A stretch of DNA of 64,000 bases from Coriobacteriia bacterium (GTDB lineage Bacteria; Actinomycetota; Coriobacteriia; WRKU01; WQUG01). A program made the translations under genes and the position numbers. The stretch is from positions 149,348-213,347 of the forward strand of contig WRBC01000001.1 of assembly GCA_009779855.1 (NCBI GenBank), given 5' to 3'. Numbering within the stretch: position 1 is the first letter of the stretch; each line of letters starts with the position of its first letter. The notes beneath the pieces were generated by a model, which searched no databases, was not told the DNA's origin, and saw only the letters and a list, made by a program, of their open reading frames with translations. Positions 8,108 through 16,075 of the stretch are shown one piece after another.

Positions 8108-9416
8108 GCGGGGAGGCACTGCTCTTTCAGGAGTATTGCTTGTTGATAAGCCACTAGGGTGGACCAGTCATGACCTTGTACGTAAATTGCGTTTCCTTAC
8201 AGGGGAAGGTCGCGTAGGTCACTGCGGAACCCTTGATCCTGACGCCTCAGGTCTCATGATTATGTTGATAGGTCATGCGACAACTTTATCTAATGAATTT
8301 ATGCTGGACGATAAATCCTACCTTGCTCGAATTAGCTTTGGTATGTCTACTACTACTGATGATGCACAGGGCGATTTAGTTGAAAGTGCTGAAGTCTCTG
8401 AGGAGGTCTTCAGCCAAGAGAATGCACGTGGGATCCTTAAGAGTTTTCTAGGGGACTCAGAGCAGATTCCCCCTGATTTTTCTGCCTTAAAGGTAGAAGG
8501 AAAAAAATCTTACAAGGAAGCGCGTAAGGGTAGATCACTTCAATTAAAGGCGCGTCCTATTACAGTATTTACTGCAGAGTTACTTGAGGTAGACAAAGAG
8601 ACTCAATCCTGGTTTGTTCATTTTAAAGTATCAAAGGGTAGTTATATCCGCGCGCTTGCACGTGATATAGGGTTGGCTGTTGGCAGCCGTGCCCATCTAA
8701 GCGAGCTTCGCCGTACCCAATCAGGAGACTTTAACCTTGAGGATGCCTATAGTGTCGATGAGCTAAGTAGTGCCTGTCAGGCGCGGCTTATAGAGGGTGA
8801 CGAAACTACTAAAGAGCACTTTGAAAGTGATAATCCCTTAGGGATTGCAGATCTTTTCTTGCCGCGGGAGACACTGCTTAAGTCGACCACTACAAAAAAG
8901 TTAACTGCCGCATCCGTTTCGGGTGCACGTGTTGCACCTGCAGTAGCGACAATTGGTGTTTTTGATGGTGTGCATAGAGGCCATCAAGCTCTGCTAAAGA
9001 GGATTGTACAGCGGGCTAAAGGGGCAGGTTTATTGTCTGTGGTTATGACTTTTGACTCGCATCCGCAGGGGGTATTACGACCCCTTTCGTCTCCTGTGGC
9101 GCTTATGACCATAGAAGAAAAGATTGAAGCTATCAAGTCTTGTGGTATAGACGAAGTTGTAGTGCTACCCTTTAACCATAAAATGTCACAGGAGGATGCA
9201 GAAGATTTTCTACTGCAGACGATGCTTGCTATGGTTCAAGTTCAAGAGGTTATAGTGGGAAGCAATTTTAGATGTGGCAAGGGGGCTAGCTGTGGCCCAG
9301 ATGAGATGAAGAAAATTTTAGACAGGGCGAATATTCCTGTCACGGTGATGGAATTGGAAGCGGATAAGCAGGGAATTCCGTACTCTTCGACTCGTCTTCG
9401 TCAGCGCATAGAGTAG
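8091..9416 (+). CDS. truB: Fusion of tRNA pseudouridine synthase TruB with a RibF FAD-synthetase domain
   Basis: 441 residues. Residues about 12-240 are TruB, which makes pseudouridine 55 in tRNA: LLVDKPLGWTSHDLV, then GHCGTLDPDASG with catalytic D49, then SKGSYIRALARDIG. From about 285 the sequence is the N-terminal nucleotidyltransferase half of bifunctional RibF, with VATIGVFDGVHRGHQALL (F291 begins FDGVHRGH) and the closing YSSTRLRQRIE. The riboflavin-kinase half that normally follows is missing; the stop comes right after SSTRLR. truB and ribF are neighbours in many genomes, so a gene fusion is plausible. The gene overlaps the DHH gene by 17 bases. Confidence 0.93.
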   Translation: MPLKFKRGGTALSGVLLVDKPLGWTSHDLVRKLRFLTGEGRVGHCGTLDPDASGLMIMLIGHATTLSNEFMLDDKSYLARISFGMSTTTDDAQGDLVESAEVSEEVFSQENARGILKSFLGDSEQIPPDFSALKVEGKKSYKEARKGRSLQLKARPITVFTAELLEVDKETQSWFVHFKVSKGSYIRALARDIGLAVGSRAHLSELRRTQSGDFNLEDAYSVDELSSACQARLIEGDETTKEHFESDNPLGIADLFLPRETLLKSTTTKKLTAASVSGARVAPAVATIGVFDGVHRGHQALLKRIVQRAKGAGLLSVVMTFDSHPQGVLRPLSSPVALMTIEEKIEAIKSCGIDEVVVLPFNHKMSQEDAEDFLLQTMLAMVQVQEVIVGSNFRCGKGASCGPDEMKKILDRANIPVTVMELEADKQGIPYSSTRLRQRIE

Positions 9417-9447
9417 TGGTCTACACATTTTTATCATATGTACAGGC

Positions 9448-9453
9448 TATAAT
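9448..9453 (+). promoter_or_regulatory. Candidate -10 element for the 9507 gene
   Basis: A perfect TATAAT lies 53 bases upstream of the 9507 ATG, in the 90-base gap after truB. No good -35 is visible 16-18 bases upstream, so the promoter may be weak or need an activator. Confidence 0.4.
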
Positions 9454-9506
9454 GGTAGCTGGACAGTCAATACTTTAAACAAATTTTTTAAGTAAGGATA
9501 TATACT

Positions 9507-9959
9507 ATGCTTTTTGGACAAATAGGATTTCAATGTCCCTATGACGGACAGGTACAAACAGGCTTTGACTGCGTGGAAGATATGGTGGTTCATGAAGAGG
9601 GCAAGACAGAGATTTCTGTACGTTGTCCGAAGTGCGGAACTTTGGTGCGCATTACTTCACAAGCCCCCATTATTCCTCCCAATGTGATTGAACAGCTTGC
9701 CCAGGAGTTGAGTGTTTCAATGAAGGATGGCAAGCTCAATTTCGCAGACCTCATCAGTCAAGTTACTGGTGGCTCCGATCAACTTAGTTTCGAAGCAGAA
9801 GAAGAAAATTGCGGTGATTGCCATCAGAGTCTTGAAGATTTGGTAGACCGTGAGCTTACTCCTGGTGAAGGAAACCAAGTCGAATACTTCGCGCGTGAAC
9901 TGGAGAAAATCAAATCAGTTGATGATTTTCTCATGCGTGTTAACGAAGAGACAAGATAA
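9507..9959 (+). CDS. Conserved-looking Cys-rich cytoplasmic protein of unknown function
   Basis: 150 residues with no signal peptide or membrane segment. The N-terminal 50 residues hold C10, C22, C40 and C43 (the last two as CPKCG), which look like a zinc ribbon. The middle is helical and acidic. A CGDCH motif at 102-106 resembles a haem site but the protein has no export signal, so it more likely extends a metal site. The C-terminus is charged and helical. GTAAGGATA gives the ribosome binding site. It lies between truB and lgt with its own candidate promoter. Function not recognised. Confidence 0.7.
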   Translation: MLFGQIGFQCPYDGQVQTGFDCVEDMVVHEEGKTEISVRCPKCGTLVRITSQAPIIPPNVIEQLAQELSVSMKDGKLNFADLISQVTGGSDQLSFEAEEENCGDCHQSLEDLVDRELTPGEGNQVEYFARELEKIKSVDDFLMRVNEETR

Positions 9960-9973
9960 GGCAGCCTAAAACT

Positions 9974-10813
9974 ATGGGAGAAATTCTCCAGACTATACAA
10001 TCGATAGACCCAGTAGCTTTTTCGATAGGTCCTTTTGTTGCAAGGTGGTATGGACTTAGCTACTTAGTAGGCTTTGTCGCTGCTTCTGCGCTTACTTTCC
10101 ACTTTGCAAGAAAGTGGAAAGTTGATTTTAGTTTTGATGATTTGCTAACGGTGCTTATCAGTATCTCACTGGGTGTCATTATTGGGTCACGAATTGGCTT
10201 TGTCCTGTTCTATCAGCCCAAATATTTTCTTGCGAACCCTCTGCAAATTGTGGCTTTCTGGGACGGCGGAATTGCGGGGATGTCTTTCCATGGTGGTCTG
10301 ATTGGTGCAGTAGTTGGTGCAATAGTTGCGGCGCGCATTATCAAGATGCCCGCACTGCGCCTGGGTGACCTTGTGCTGATTGGTACTCCTATCGGTCTAG
10401 GTCTAGGGCGTATGGCGAACTATATCAATGGTGAGCTGTGGGGTAGGGTGACAGATGTGTCTTGGGGGGTTATATTCCCTGCTGCAGGTCCCCTCGCGCG
10501 CCATCCCTCACAAGTGTATGAAGCCTTACTGCAGGGTTTGCTCATACTTGTGGTGTTATTTATCATCGCTCAAATCGCGGCGAAAAAGGGACAGCCACCT
10601 GCACAGGGTAGTATTGTAGGCGCTTTCTTGGTGTTATACGGTATCGTTCGTATATTTGCAGAGTTCTTTAGAGAACCCGATAGTCAGCTGGGCTTTTTGG
10701 TCGGAAATTGGTTGACTATGGGTATGCTTTTATCGTTGCCTATGGTTATTGTGGGTATGTTTTTCCTTTGGCGCGCCTACGTATCTGGAAGCAAGGAAAA
10801 AAGTACTACGTAA
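9974..10813 (+). CDS. lgt: Prolipoprotein diacylglyceryl transferase
   Basis: Lgt moves diacylglycerol from phosphatidylglycerol to the lipobox cysteine, the first step of lipoprotein maturation. 279 residues with about seven membrane helices. Family motifs are AGMSFHGGLIGA (conserved His), GRMANYINGELWGR (the Lgt signature) and FREPDSQLG near the end. It starts 14 bases after the previous stop, so it is probably co-transcribed. Its substrates in this window would include both ABC binding lipoproteins (lipoboxes LTGC and LLGC). Confidence 0.96.
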   Translation: MGEILQTIQSIDPVAFSIGPFVARWYGLSYLVGFVAASALTFHFARKWKVDFSFDDLLTVLISISLGVIIGSRIGFVLFYQPKYFLANPLQIVAFWDGGIAGMSFHGGLIGAVVGAIVAARIIKMPALRLGDLVLIGTPIGLGLGRMANYINGELWGRVTDVSWGVIFPAAGPLARHPSQVYEALLQGLLILVVLFIIAQIAAKKGQPPAQGSIVGAFLVLYGIVRIFAEFFREPDSQLGFLVGNWLTMGMLLSLPMVIVGMFFLWRAYVSGSKEKSTT

Positions 10814-10924
10814 ATTATCTCAATACCTGTCTAAACTAATGTGACACTTTAGTAAATCTGCTGTTCTCTGCCTTATACTTGTATCTAATGTAAGTCTCTA
10901 TGCTCAAGTTTCAAGGAGAACCAA

Positions 10925-12412
10925 ATGAAAGACCAAGACTACAGTCAAGCACAGGGTGCCACGCAGCACCACAATTCGTCCGATGTGCCTACTGCTGATA
11001 CAGCGCAGCAAGGCCAGAATCAACCAGTACCTCAAGAGTACTACTATCAGCAGCACCCTCAAGCATATCAGCATCCTCCTATGCAGGTGCCCGTTGCACC
11101 ACCTATGGTTCAGCCACAACCCCCACAGCAGCACGTGCATTTTCCGCAGCCACAACAACCCCAGGTTCATAGCGGGGCAGGTGCTAGCAAGGCAAAGTCT
11201 AAAAGAAATCTATCTATTGCCATAGTGGCCTTATCTTTGCTTATAGTTTTAGGTGGTATAGGTGTACTCTTTGGCCTTCATGGCAATCTTTTTGGTGAGG
11301 TTCGCAGCCCCATTGCGGCGACTTCACCCGGTGAACAGTCAGGAGAATCTTCCCCAACTGCAGTGATTGAGCTACCTACAGACCTTGCTAACCCTTCAGA
11401 AGATGAGCTTTCTGTTCAGGTTGCACAAAGAGTTCTGCCTAGTGTCGTTAGTGTTTCTGGAAGCATGGCAGGTATGGGCGGAATGGGGATGAGCGGTGCT
11501 CAAAGTGCAGGTGCTGGCGTTATCCTGAGCTCTGAAGGTTATATTGTTACCAATAACCATGTGATTGAGCATCTTAGCAATATCACGGTAACTGCCGGTG
11601 CTCAGGTTTATCCAGCGGTGCTCGTGGGCGCAGATCCTTCAACTGATCTTGCCGTGCTTAAGATTGACTCTTCTGGCGATTTGCCTGCAATAGAATTGGG
11701 AACTTCAAGTAATCTACTTGAAGGTCAGTACGTTATGGCAGTAGGATCACCTTTCGGTCATGAGCAGTCGGTTTCCGCGGGAATTATTTCGGGGCTTGGT
11801 CGCAATAATGTTATTGCAACCCAAACGACGCTCACTGCCTATGTTGACCTTATTCAGACCGATGCTGCCATTAATCCCGGAAACTCTGGTGGGGCCTTGG
11901 TAGATAAGGCAGGACGTCTTATTGGCATCAATTCACTGATTAATACACTCTCTGGTGCTTCTGCTGGTGTAGGGTTTGCGATTCCTGTAGACACTGTAGT
12001 GAATGTATCTAATCAGCTTATCGAATCAGGTCATGCATCTCATGCTTTTCTAGGGGTTGGAACACAGACAATTACCCCTGAGATCGCTCAAGCCTATGGG
12101 TTACCTGTAGAGCGTGGCGCAGTAGTAAATACTGTTGCGGGAGGATCGCCAGCTGATAGGGCAGGCATCCAGGTAGGCGATTTCATTATTCGTATAGGTG
12201 ACCGTGAGGTGAATAACTCAGAAGACGTATTTTCTGCGATACGATCAAATAGGGTCGGGGATCGTATAGAAGTTGAAATTTATCGCAGTGGGGAAAATGA
12301 CGTTGTAGAGGCAACCCTTGCATCGGATGATTTCTTGAACAGGCCGCAGCAAGAACAGCAGCAACAGCAGTCGCCCAACTTACCGCCGGATCATCCCCCG
12401 ACAGGGCCTTAG
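10925..12412 (+). CDS. htrA: HtrA/DegP-type membrane-anchored serine protease with PDZ domain
   Basis: 495 residues. The first 90 are Gln/Pro/His-rich and cytoplasmic; a membrane helix follows at about 96-118. The trypsin-like domain carries the triad H212 (TNNHVIEH), D241 (STDLAVLKID) and S321 (NPGNSGGAL). One PDZ domain (about 375-465) precedes a Gln/Pro-rich tail. It degrades or refolds damaged proteins outside the membrane. AAGGAGAA sits at good distance before the ATG, and the 110-base gap after lgt probably holds its promoter. rlmH starts one base after the stop. Confidence 0.95.
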   Translation: MKDQDYSQAQGATQHHNSSDVPTADTAQQGQNQPVPQEYYYQQHPQAYQHPPMQVPVAPPMVQPQPPQQHVHFPQPQQPQVHSGAGASKAKSKRNLSIAIVALSLLIVLGGIGVLFGLHGNLFGEVRSPIAATSPGEQSGESSPTAVIELPTDLANPSEDELSVQVAQRVLPSVVSVSGSMAGMGGMGMSGAQSAGAGVILSSEGYIVTNNHVIEHLSNITVTAGAQVYPAVLVGADPSTDLAVLKIDSSGDLPAIELGTSSNLLEGQYVMAVGSPFGHEQSVSAGIISGLGRNNVIATQTTLTAYVDLIQTDAAINPGNSGGALVDKAGRLIGINSLINTLSGASAGVGFAIPVDTVVNVSNQLIESGHASHAFLGVGTQTITPEIAQAYGLPVERGAVVNTVAGGSPADRAGIQVGDFIIRIGDREVNNSEDVFSAIRSNRVGDRIEVEIYRSGENDVVEATLASDDFLNRPQQEQQQQQSPNLPPDHPPTGP

Positions 12413-12413
12413 T

Positions 12414-12899
12414 GTGAAGATTGCAGTAATCGCCGTAGGCAAATTAAAGGAAAGGTACTGGAAAGAGGCGCTTGCAGAATATGTGCGACGCCTCTCTGCT
12501 TATGCAAGGATAGAGGTTATAGAGTTACCAGATCGCGGCTCCCAAACAGGCAGTCCAAAGCAGGTTGCAGATACAGAGGGTGAAGAGATTCTGAAGTGCT
12601 TGCAACAGTTGGGTACGCAAGGAGGAAACGTTTACGTTATTGCCCTGGACGGCAGGGGCAAGCAGCTTAGTAGTGAGGGTGTTTCCAGACGTATTGATGA
12701 ACTGAAACTGCGGGGTAAATCAAGACTGGTTTTCATTGTGGGGGGATCTCATGGCCTGTCCTCTACGGTGCTATCGAATGCTGATGAGGCTCTTTCTTTC
12801 GGAGAGCAGACATGGCCTCATAATATGGCAAGGATTATGTTGGCAGAACAGCTGTACAGAGCCTTTGCTATCTCGAGCAATCATCCTTATCACAAGTAG
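12414..12899 (+). CDS. rlmH: 23S rRNA pseudouridine-1915 N3 methyltransferase RlmH
   Basis: 161 residues of the SPOUT family, normal length. The start is KIAVIAVGKLKERYWKEALAEY; the SAM-binding knot has VIALDGRGK, FIVGGSHGL and SFGEQTWPH; the conserved C-terminus is AEQLYRAFAISSNHPYHK. It methylates pseudouridine 1915 in helix 69 of assembled ribosomes. The GTG start lies one base after the htrA stop, so translation is coupled. Two perfect hairpins begin two bases beyond its stop codon. Confidence 0.96.
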   Translation: MKIAVIAVGKLKERYWKEALAEYVRRLSAYARIEVIELPDRGSQTGSPKQVADTEGEEILKCLQQLGTQGGNVYVIALDGRGKQLSSEGVSRRIDELKLRGKSRLVFIVGGSHGLSSTVLSNADEALSFGEQTWPHNMARIMLAEQLYRAFAISSNHPYHK

Positions 12900-12901
12900 A
12901 C

Positions 12902-12936
12902 TAAATCAAATGTATCAAACTGATACATTTGATTTA
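12902..12936. repeat. Perfect 35-nt hairpin 1 after rlmH
   Basis: Arms TAAATCAAATGTATCA and TGATACATTTGATTTA (16 bp, no mismatch) enclose the loop AAC. It starts two bases after the rlmH stop. No T run follows, so it is not a standard terminator. It has the same size, loop and core as the next hairpin but a different stem sequence. Confidence 0.9.
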
Positions 12937-12947
12937 CACCGTACGCT

Positions 12948-12982
12948 TGTTCAGAATGCGTCAAACTGACGCATTCTGAACA
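12948..12982. repeat. Perfect 35-nt hairpin 2 after rlmH
   Basis: Arms TGTTCAGAATGCGTCA and TGACGCATTCTGAACA (16 bp, no mismatch) enclose the loop AAC. The centre is 46 bp from that of hairpin 1. The central TCAAACTGA is shared; stem differences are matched by compensating changes in the other arm. Possible roles are RNA stabiliser, terminator without a U tract, or paired operator. Confidence 0.9.
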
Positions 12983-13105
12983 TTAGTGCGCCACTGAGCC
13001 AAAAGATTATGCAGACACCCTCACCTAAAGATTCAAGTGTGCTATCATAGCCACTTTCGCTAGATGAAGTGTCTGGCATGATTTATCGCAAAAGGAGTGA
13101 TAACT

Positions 13106-14143
13106 ATGAAGCAAGTACTCAAGAAAACACTGCTCATCTCAATGGTCGTAGGTGCTTTCTTTTTTGCTTTTGCACTCTTGGGCTGCGATACAGATACAGG
13201 ACCGGGCACCAATGGGACAGGTGCCACAAACGGGGATGATGGGCAGGTATTCCGCATTGGAATCGTTCAGCCAATAGAGCATCCCGCACTTGATGAAGTA
13301 TACCAAGGTCTTCTTGCCGAGCTAGCTGACCAGGGTTATATTGAGGGTGAAAATCTCGAGATTGACTTTCAAAATGCCCAGGGTGACAGTGCAACCCTAT
13401 CAACGATAGCTGATAGGTTCGTCAGTCAAGATAAGGATCTTGTGGTCTCGATTGGAACGGGACCGACCCAAACCATGGCAGCCAAAACAACAGATATGCC
13501 TATTCTTGGTGCGGCAATCACAAGCTTTACTGGGGCAGACTTAGTTGATAGTAACGAAGCTCCCGGTGGCAATGTTACAGGGACAAGTGATATGGCACCT
13601 GTGTATAAACAATCTGACCTGCTAATGGATTTACTTCCAGATGCCCAGACAGTAGGTTTCATCTATAACTCAAGCGAAGCGAATTCAGTTGAGCAAATCG
13701 CTCTTATCAAAGATGAACTAGAAAGTCGTGGTCTTGACACGAGAGAAGTAGTGGTAACGAACACTAACGAGGTTCAGCAAGCTATGGCGTCTCTTACCCG
13801 CGAGGTAGATGTTATTTATACGCCAACCGACAATACTATCGCAAGCGCTATGGCGATGGTCGGTGAGATTTCTCTAGAGTCAGGTGTCCCTGTCATACCG
13901 GGTGCGTCTACTATGGTGGAAGAGGGCGGCCTTGCTACAGCAGGTGTTGATTACTATGAATTGGGTCGAGTGACAGCAGTTATGGCAATCGAATTGTTGC
14001 ATGGCGCAGATCCTGCTACTATGCCTGTGCGCATCATGACTGATGAAAGCACTATTGTAATCAACGGCGAAGTAGCCGAAGCTCTAGGCATTGATGTCCC
14101 AGCAGAAATGCAGCAGTACATACTTGATCCAGCAGCCCAATAA
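13106..14143 (+). CDS. ABC transporter substrate-binding lipoprotein, TrpX-like family
   Basis: 345 residues: signal peptide with lipobox ALLGC, a Gly/Thr/Asp-rich spacer, then the two-lobed fold of the PF04392 group (FRIGIVQPIEHPALDEVYQGL, IGTGPTQTMA, NVTGTSDM, VGFIYNSSEANS, STMVEEGGLATAGVDYYELGR). Members near Trp T-boxes are often tryptophan or aromatic amino acid receptors (TrpX). The start at 13106 has AAGGAG eight bases upstream; an upstream GTG is less likely. No permease or ATPase gene follows; a strong terminator ends the unit, so the partner subunits must be elsewhere. Confidence 0.88.
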   Translation: MKQVLKKTLLISMVVGAFFFAFALLGCDTDTGPGTNGTGATNGDDGQVFRIGIVQPIEHPALDEVYQGLLAELADQGYIEGENLEIDFQNAQGDSATLSTIADRFVSQDKDLVVSIGTGPTQTMAAKTTDMPILGAAITSFTGADLVDSNEAPGGNVTGTSDMAPVYKQSDLLMDLLPDAQTVGFIYNSSEANSVEQIALIKDELESRGLDTREVVVTNTNEVQQAMASLTREVDVIYTPTDNTIASAMAMVGEISLESGVPVIPGASTMVEEGGLATAGVDYYELGRVTAVMAIELLHGADPATMPVRIMTDESTIVINGEVAEALGIDVPAEMQQYILDPAAQ

Positions 14144-14160
14144 GCAAAGGTAAGCATTCG

Positions 14161-14203
14161 AAGTTCCCTGAGGTATAGTAACTATACCTCAGGGAACTTT
14201 TTT
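14161..14203 (+). terminator. Rho-independent terminator of the TrpX-like gene
   Basis: GTTCCCTGAGGTATAG, loop TAA, and its perfect complement CTATACCTCAGGGAAC are followed by TTTTTT (14198-14203). Classic intrinsic terminator 20 bases after the stop. Confidence 0.95.
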
Positions 14204-14214
14204 CAATTTTACTC

Positions 14215-14243
14215 TTGCGTAGCACTTAAATTAAGCGTACCAT
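14215..14243 (+). promoter_or_regulatory. trpB: Promoter of the trpB T-box transcript
   Basis: TTGCGT (14215-14220) and TACCAT (14238-14243) are separated by 17 bases and sit just upstream of stem I of the T-box. Predicted start of transcription about 14250. Confidence 0.5.
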
Positions 14244-14244
14244 T

Positions 14245-14590
14245 AGACGCAATTACATAGCCGTCGATGAAGAGGAGTACCTTTTTCAGCGCACAAAGAG
14301 AGTCAGTGATGGTGGGAATCTGGCAAAGCGGGAAATGAGGGAATGGACTTCTAAGGCATCGCTGCAACAGTTAGTAAGGCACTTCAAGTATACAGAGGCA
14401 ACCTGGCTGACTTACTAGTGGCGACGGGGGTTCCCCCGAAAGTGGAACACGAATATGGAGGGCAGTTCGGTTTATATTGCTTGAGTATTCGAGAGTGGAC
14501 AACTTAGGCATGGGGCCTGAATTGTCAACAAGGGTGGCACCGCGGGAAGGTACTTCTCGTCCCTTACAGAAGTAACTGTAGGGGATTTTT
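14245..14590 (+). ncRNA. T-box riboswitch, tryptophan specifier
   Basis: Stem I contains the conserved GATGAAGAGGAGTA (14266-14279) and an AAAGAGAG segment. The T-box core GGGTGGCACCGCGGG spans 14532-14546 and pairs with the tRNA acceptor end. The specifier is read as TGG at 14344-14346, followed by A, which matches tRNA-Trp. The terminator is TCCCTTACAG/CTGTAGGGGA (14560-14585) plus TTTTT. Uncharged tRNA-Trp would favour the antiterminator and so raise trpB expression. Confidence 0.93.
14560..14590 (+). terminator. Attenuator terminator of the Trp T-box
   Basis: A 10-bp stem (TCCCTTACAG / CTGTAGGGGA, one G-T pair) with loop AAGTAA and five T residues. It ends about 60 bases before the trpB start and overlaps the region used by the antiterminator. 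Confidence 0.85.
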
Positions 14591-14650
14591 AAATTCTCCT
14601 CACAAGTTTGCTTCTGAAAAGAAGAGTTTTCGATGAAGGAGGAAACTGCC

Positions 14651-15994
14651 ATGTCATGCACAGACGCACATAAGTCACGCTTTGTCCTGGAAGAGAAGGA
14701 CATGCCCACAGCTTGGTACAACGTTCAGGCAGATATGCCTGACATGCCGCCCTATCTTGACGGCAATAATGAGCCTGCAAAGCCTGAGCAGCTGGCAGCA
14801 ATTTTTCCACCTGCACTGATCGAGCAAGAGCTAACGAAGCAGCGTTACATTGACATGCCTGGCGCCGTTATCGATGTGCTGCGCACCTATCGTCCTGGAC
14901 CGCTTACTCGTGCCCGCATGTTTGAAAAAGCGCTTGGCCTACCAGACAATGTGCGCATTTACTACAAGTACGAGGGCATCAATGCAAGCGGATCACACAA
15001 GGCAAATTCTGCAATTCCGCAAGCCTACTACAACAAGCAAGCAGGCATCTCAAAATTGACGACCGAAACGGGTGCAGGTCAATGGGGTAGTGCGCTTTCG
15101 ATGGCGGGAAGCCAGCTGGGTATGGAAGTCGAAGTATTTATGGTGGGTGTCAGTTATGATCAAAAACCTTACCGTCGCTATTTCATGGAAAGCTACGGGG
15201 CACAAGTCCACCGTTCACCCACTAATTTGACTAATGTTGGGCGCGGTATATTAGAGACAGACCCAGATACCCCAGGTACTTTGGGTATTGCGATTTCTGA
15301 AGCGGTAGAAATTGCAGCTGCAAATCCTGACACTAACTACGCATTAGGTAGTGTGCTGAATCACGTTATCTTGCATCAAACTATTATCGGACTGGAAGCC
15401 ATTAAGCAAATGGAGCTCGCCGAAGACGAGCCAGACGTAATAATTGGCTGTTGTGGCGGAGGGTCAAATTTTGCCGGCCTTGCTTTTCCCTACTACAAGC
15501 GTCGCCTAGAAGGTAAATCTAAAGCACGTCTGGTTGGGGCAGAACCCAAGTCTTGCCCAACACTTACCGCTGGTGAGTATCGCTATGACTATGGTGATGA
15601 GGCAAAGATGACACCACAAATGATGATGTATACCCTAGGGCACGATTTTGTCCCGCCGGGAATCCACGCAGGTGGCTTGCGCTATCACGGTGATTCCCCT
15701 CTGCTGTCTGCATTGGTTCACAGCGGAGAGATTGAGGCAACAGCAGTCTACCAGACAGACTGCTTTAAGTATGCGCTTATGTTTGGTCGCGCAGAGGCAA
15801 TGTTACCTGCCCCCGAAAGCAGTCACGCAATTGCTGCAGCTGTAGCTGAAGCGCGTGATGCTGCTGAAAAAGGAGAGGAGCGCACAGTCCTCTTTGGCCT
15901 TTCAGGACATGGCTTCTTGGACCTGCCTGCCTATGATGCCTATAACCAGGGCAAGCTTCAGGATTATGATTTTGCTACGGGCACTATAAGGTAG
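14651..15994 (+). CDS. trpB: Tryptophan synthase beta chain, TrpB2 type
   Basis: 448 residues of the fold-II PLP family, closest to the TrpB2 (TrpB-like) group by length and by YRPGPLTRARMFEKAL. The PLP lysine is in NASGSHKANSAIPQ; ETGAGQWGSALS and the phosphate loop GCCGGGSNFAG follow. It joins indole and serine to form tryptophan. The start has AAGGAGG upstream, so ATG at 14651 is used rather than 14633. No trpA or other trp gene lies nearby, so the enzyme may work on free indole, for example scavenged. Controlled by the upstream Trp T-box. Confidence 0.94.
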   Translation: MSCTDAHKSRFVLEEKDMPTAWYNVQADMPDMPPYLDGNNEPAKPEQLAAIFPPALIEQELTKQRYIDMPGAVIDVLRTYRPGPLTRARMFEKALGLPDNVRIYYKYEGINASGSHKANSAIPQAYYNKQAGISKLTTETGAGQWGSALSMAGSQLGMEVEVFMVGVSYDQKPYRRYFMESYGAQVHRSPTNLTNVGRGILETDPDTPGTLGIAISEAVEIAAANPDTNYALGSVLNHVILHQTIIGLEAIKQMELAEDEPDVIIGCCGGGSNFAGLAFPYYKRRLEGKSKARLVGAEPKSCPTLTAGEYRYDYGDEAKMTPQMMMYTLGHDFVPPGIHAGGLRYHGDSPLLSALVHSGEIEATAVYQTDCFKYALMFGRAEAMLPAPESSHAIAAAVAEARDAAEKGEERTVLFGLSGHGFLDLPAYDAYNQGKLQDYDFATGTIR

Positions 15995-16075
15995 GTTGTT
16001 TCCCTTCTTGCCATGTTAGACTGGTAAAGCTAATTTGAACGTATATTTGTACAAAAGTAAAGGGTGTTTATTCCT

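Noticed and set aside
9810..9825. CGDCH in the 9507 protein as a haem c site
   Set aside because: No signal peptide or membrane segment, so haem attachment outside is unlikely.
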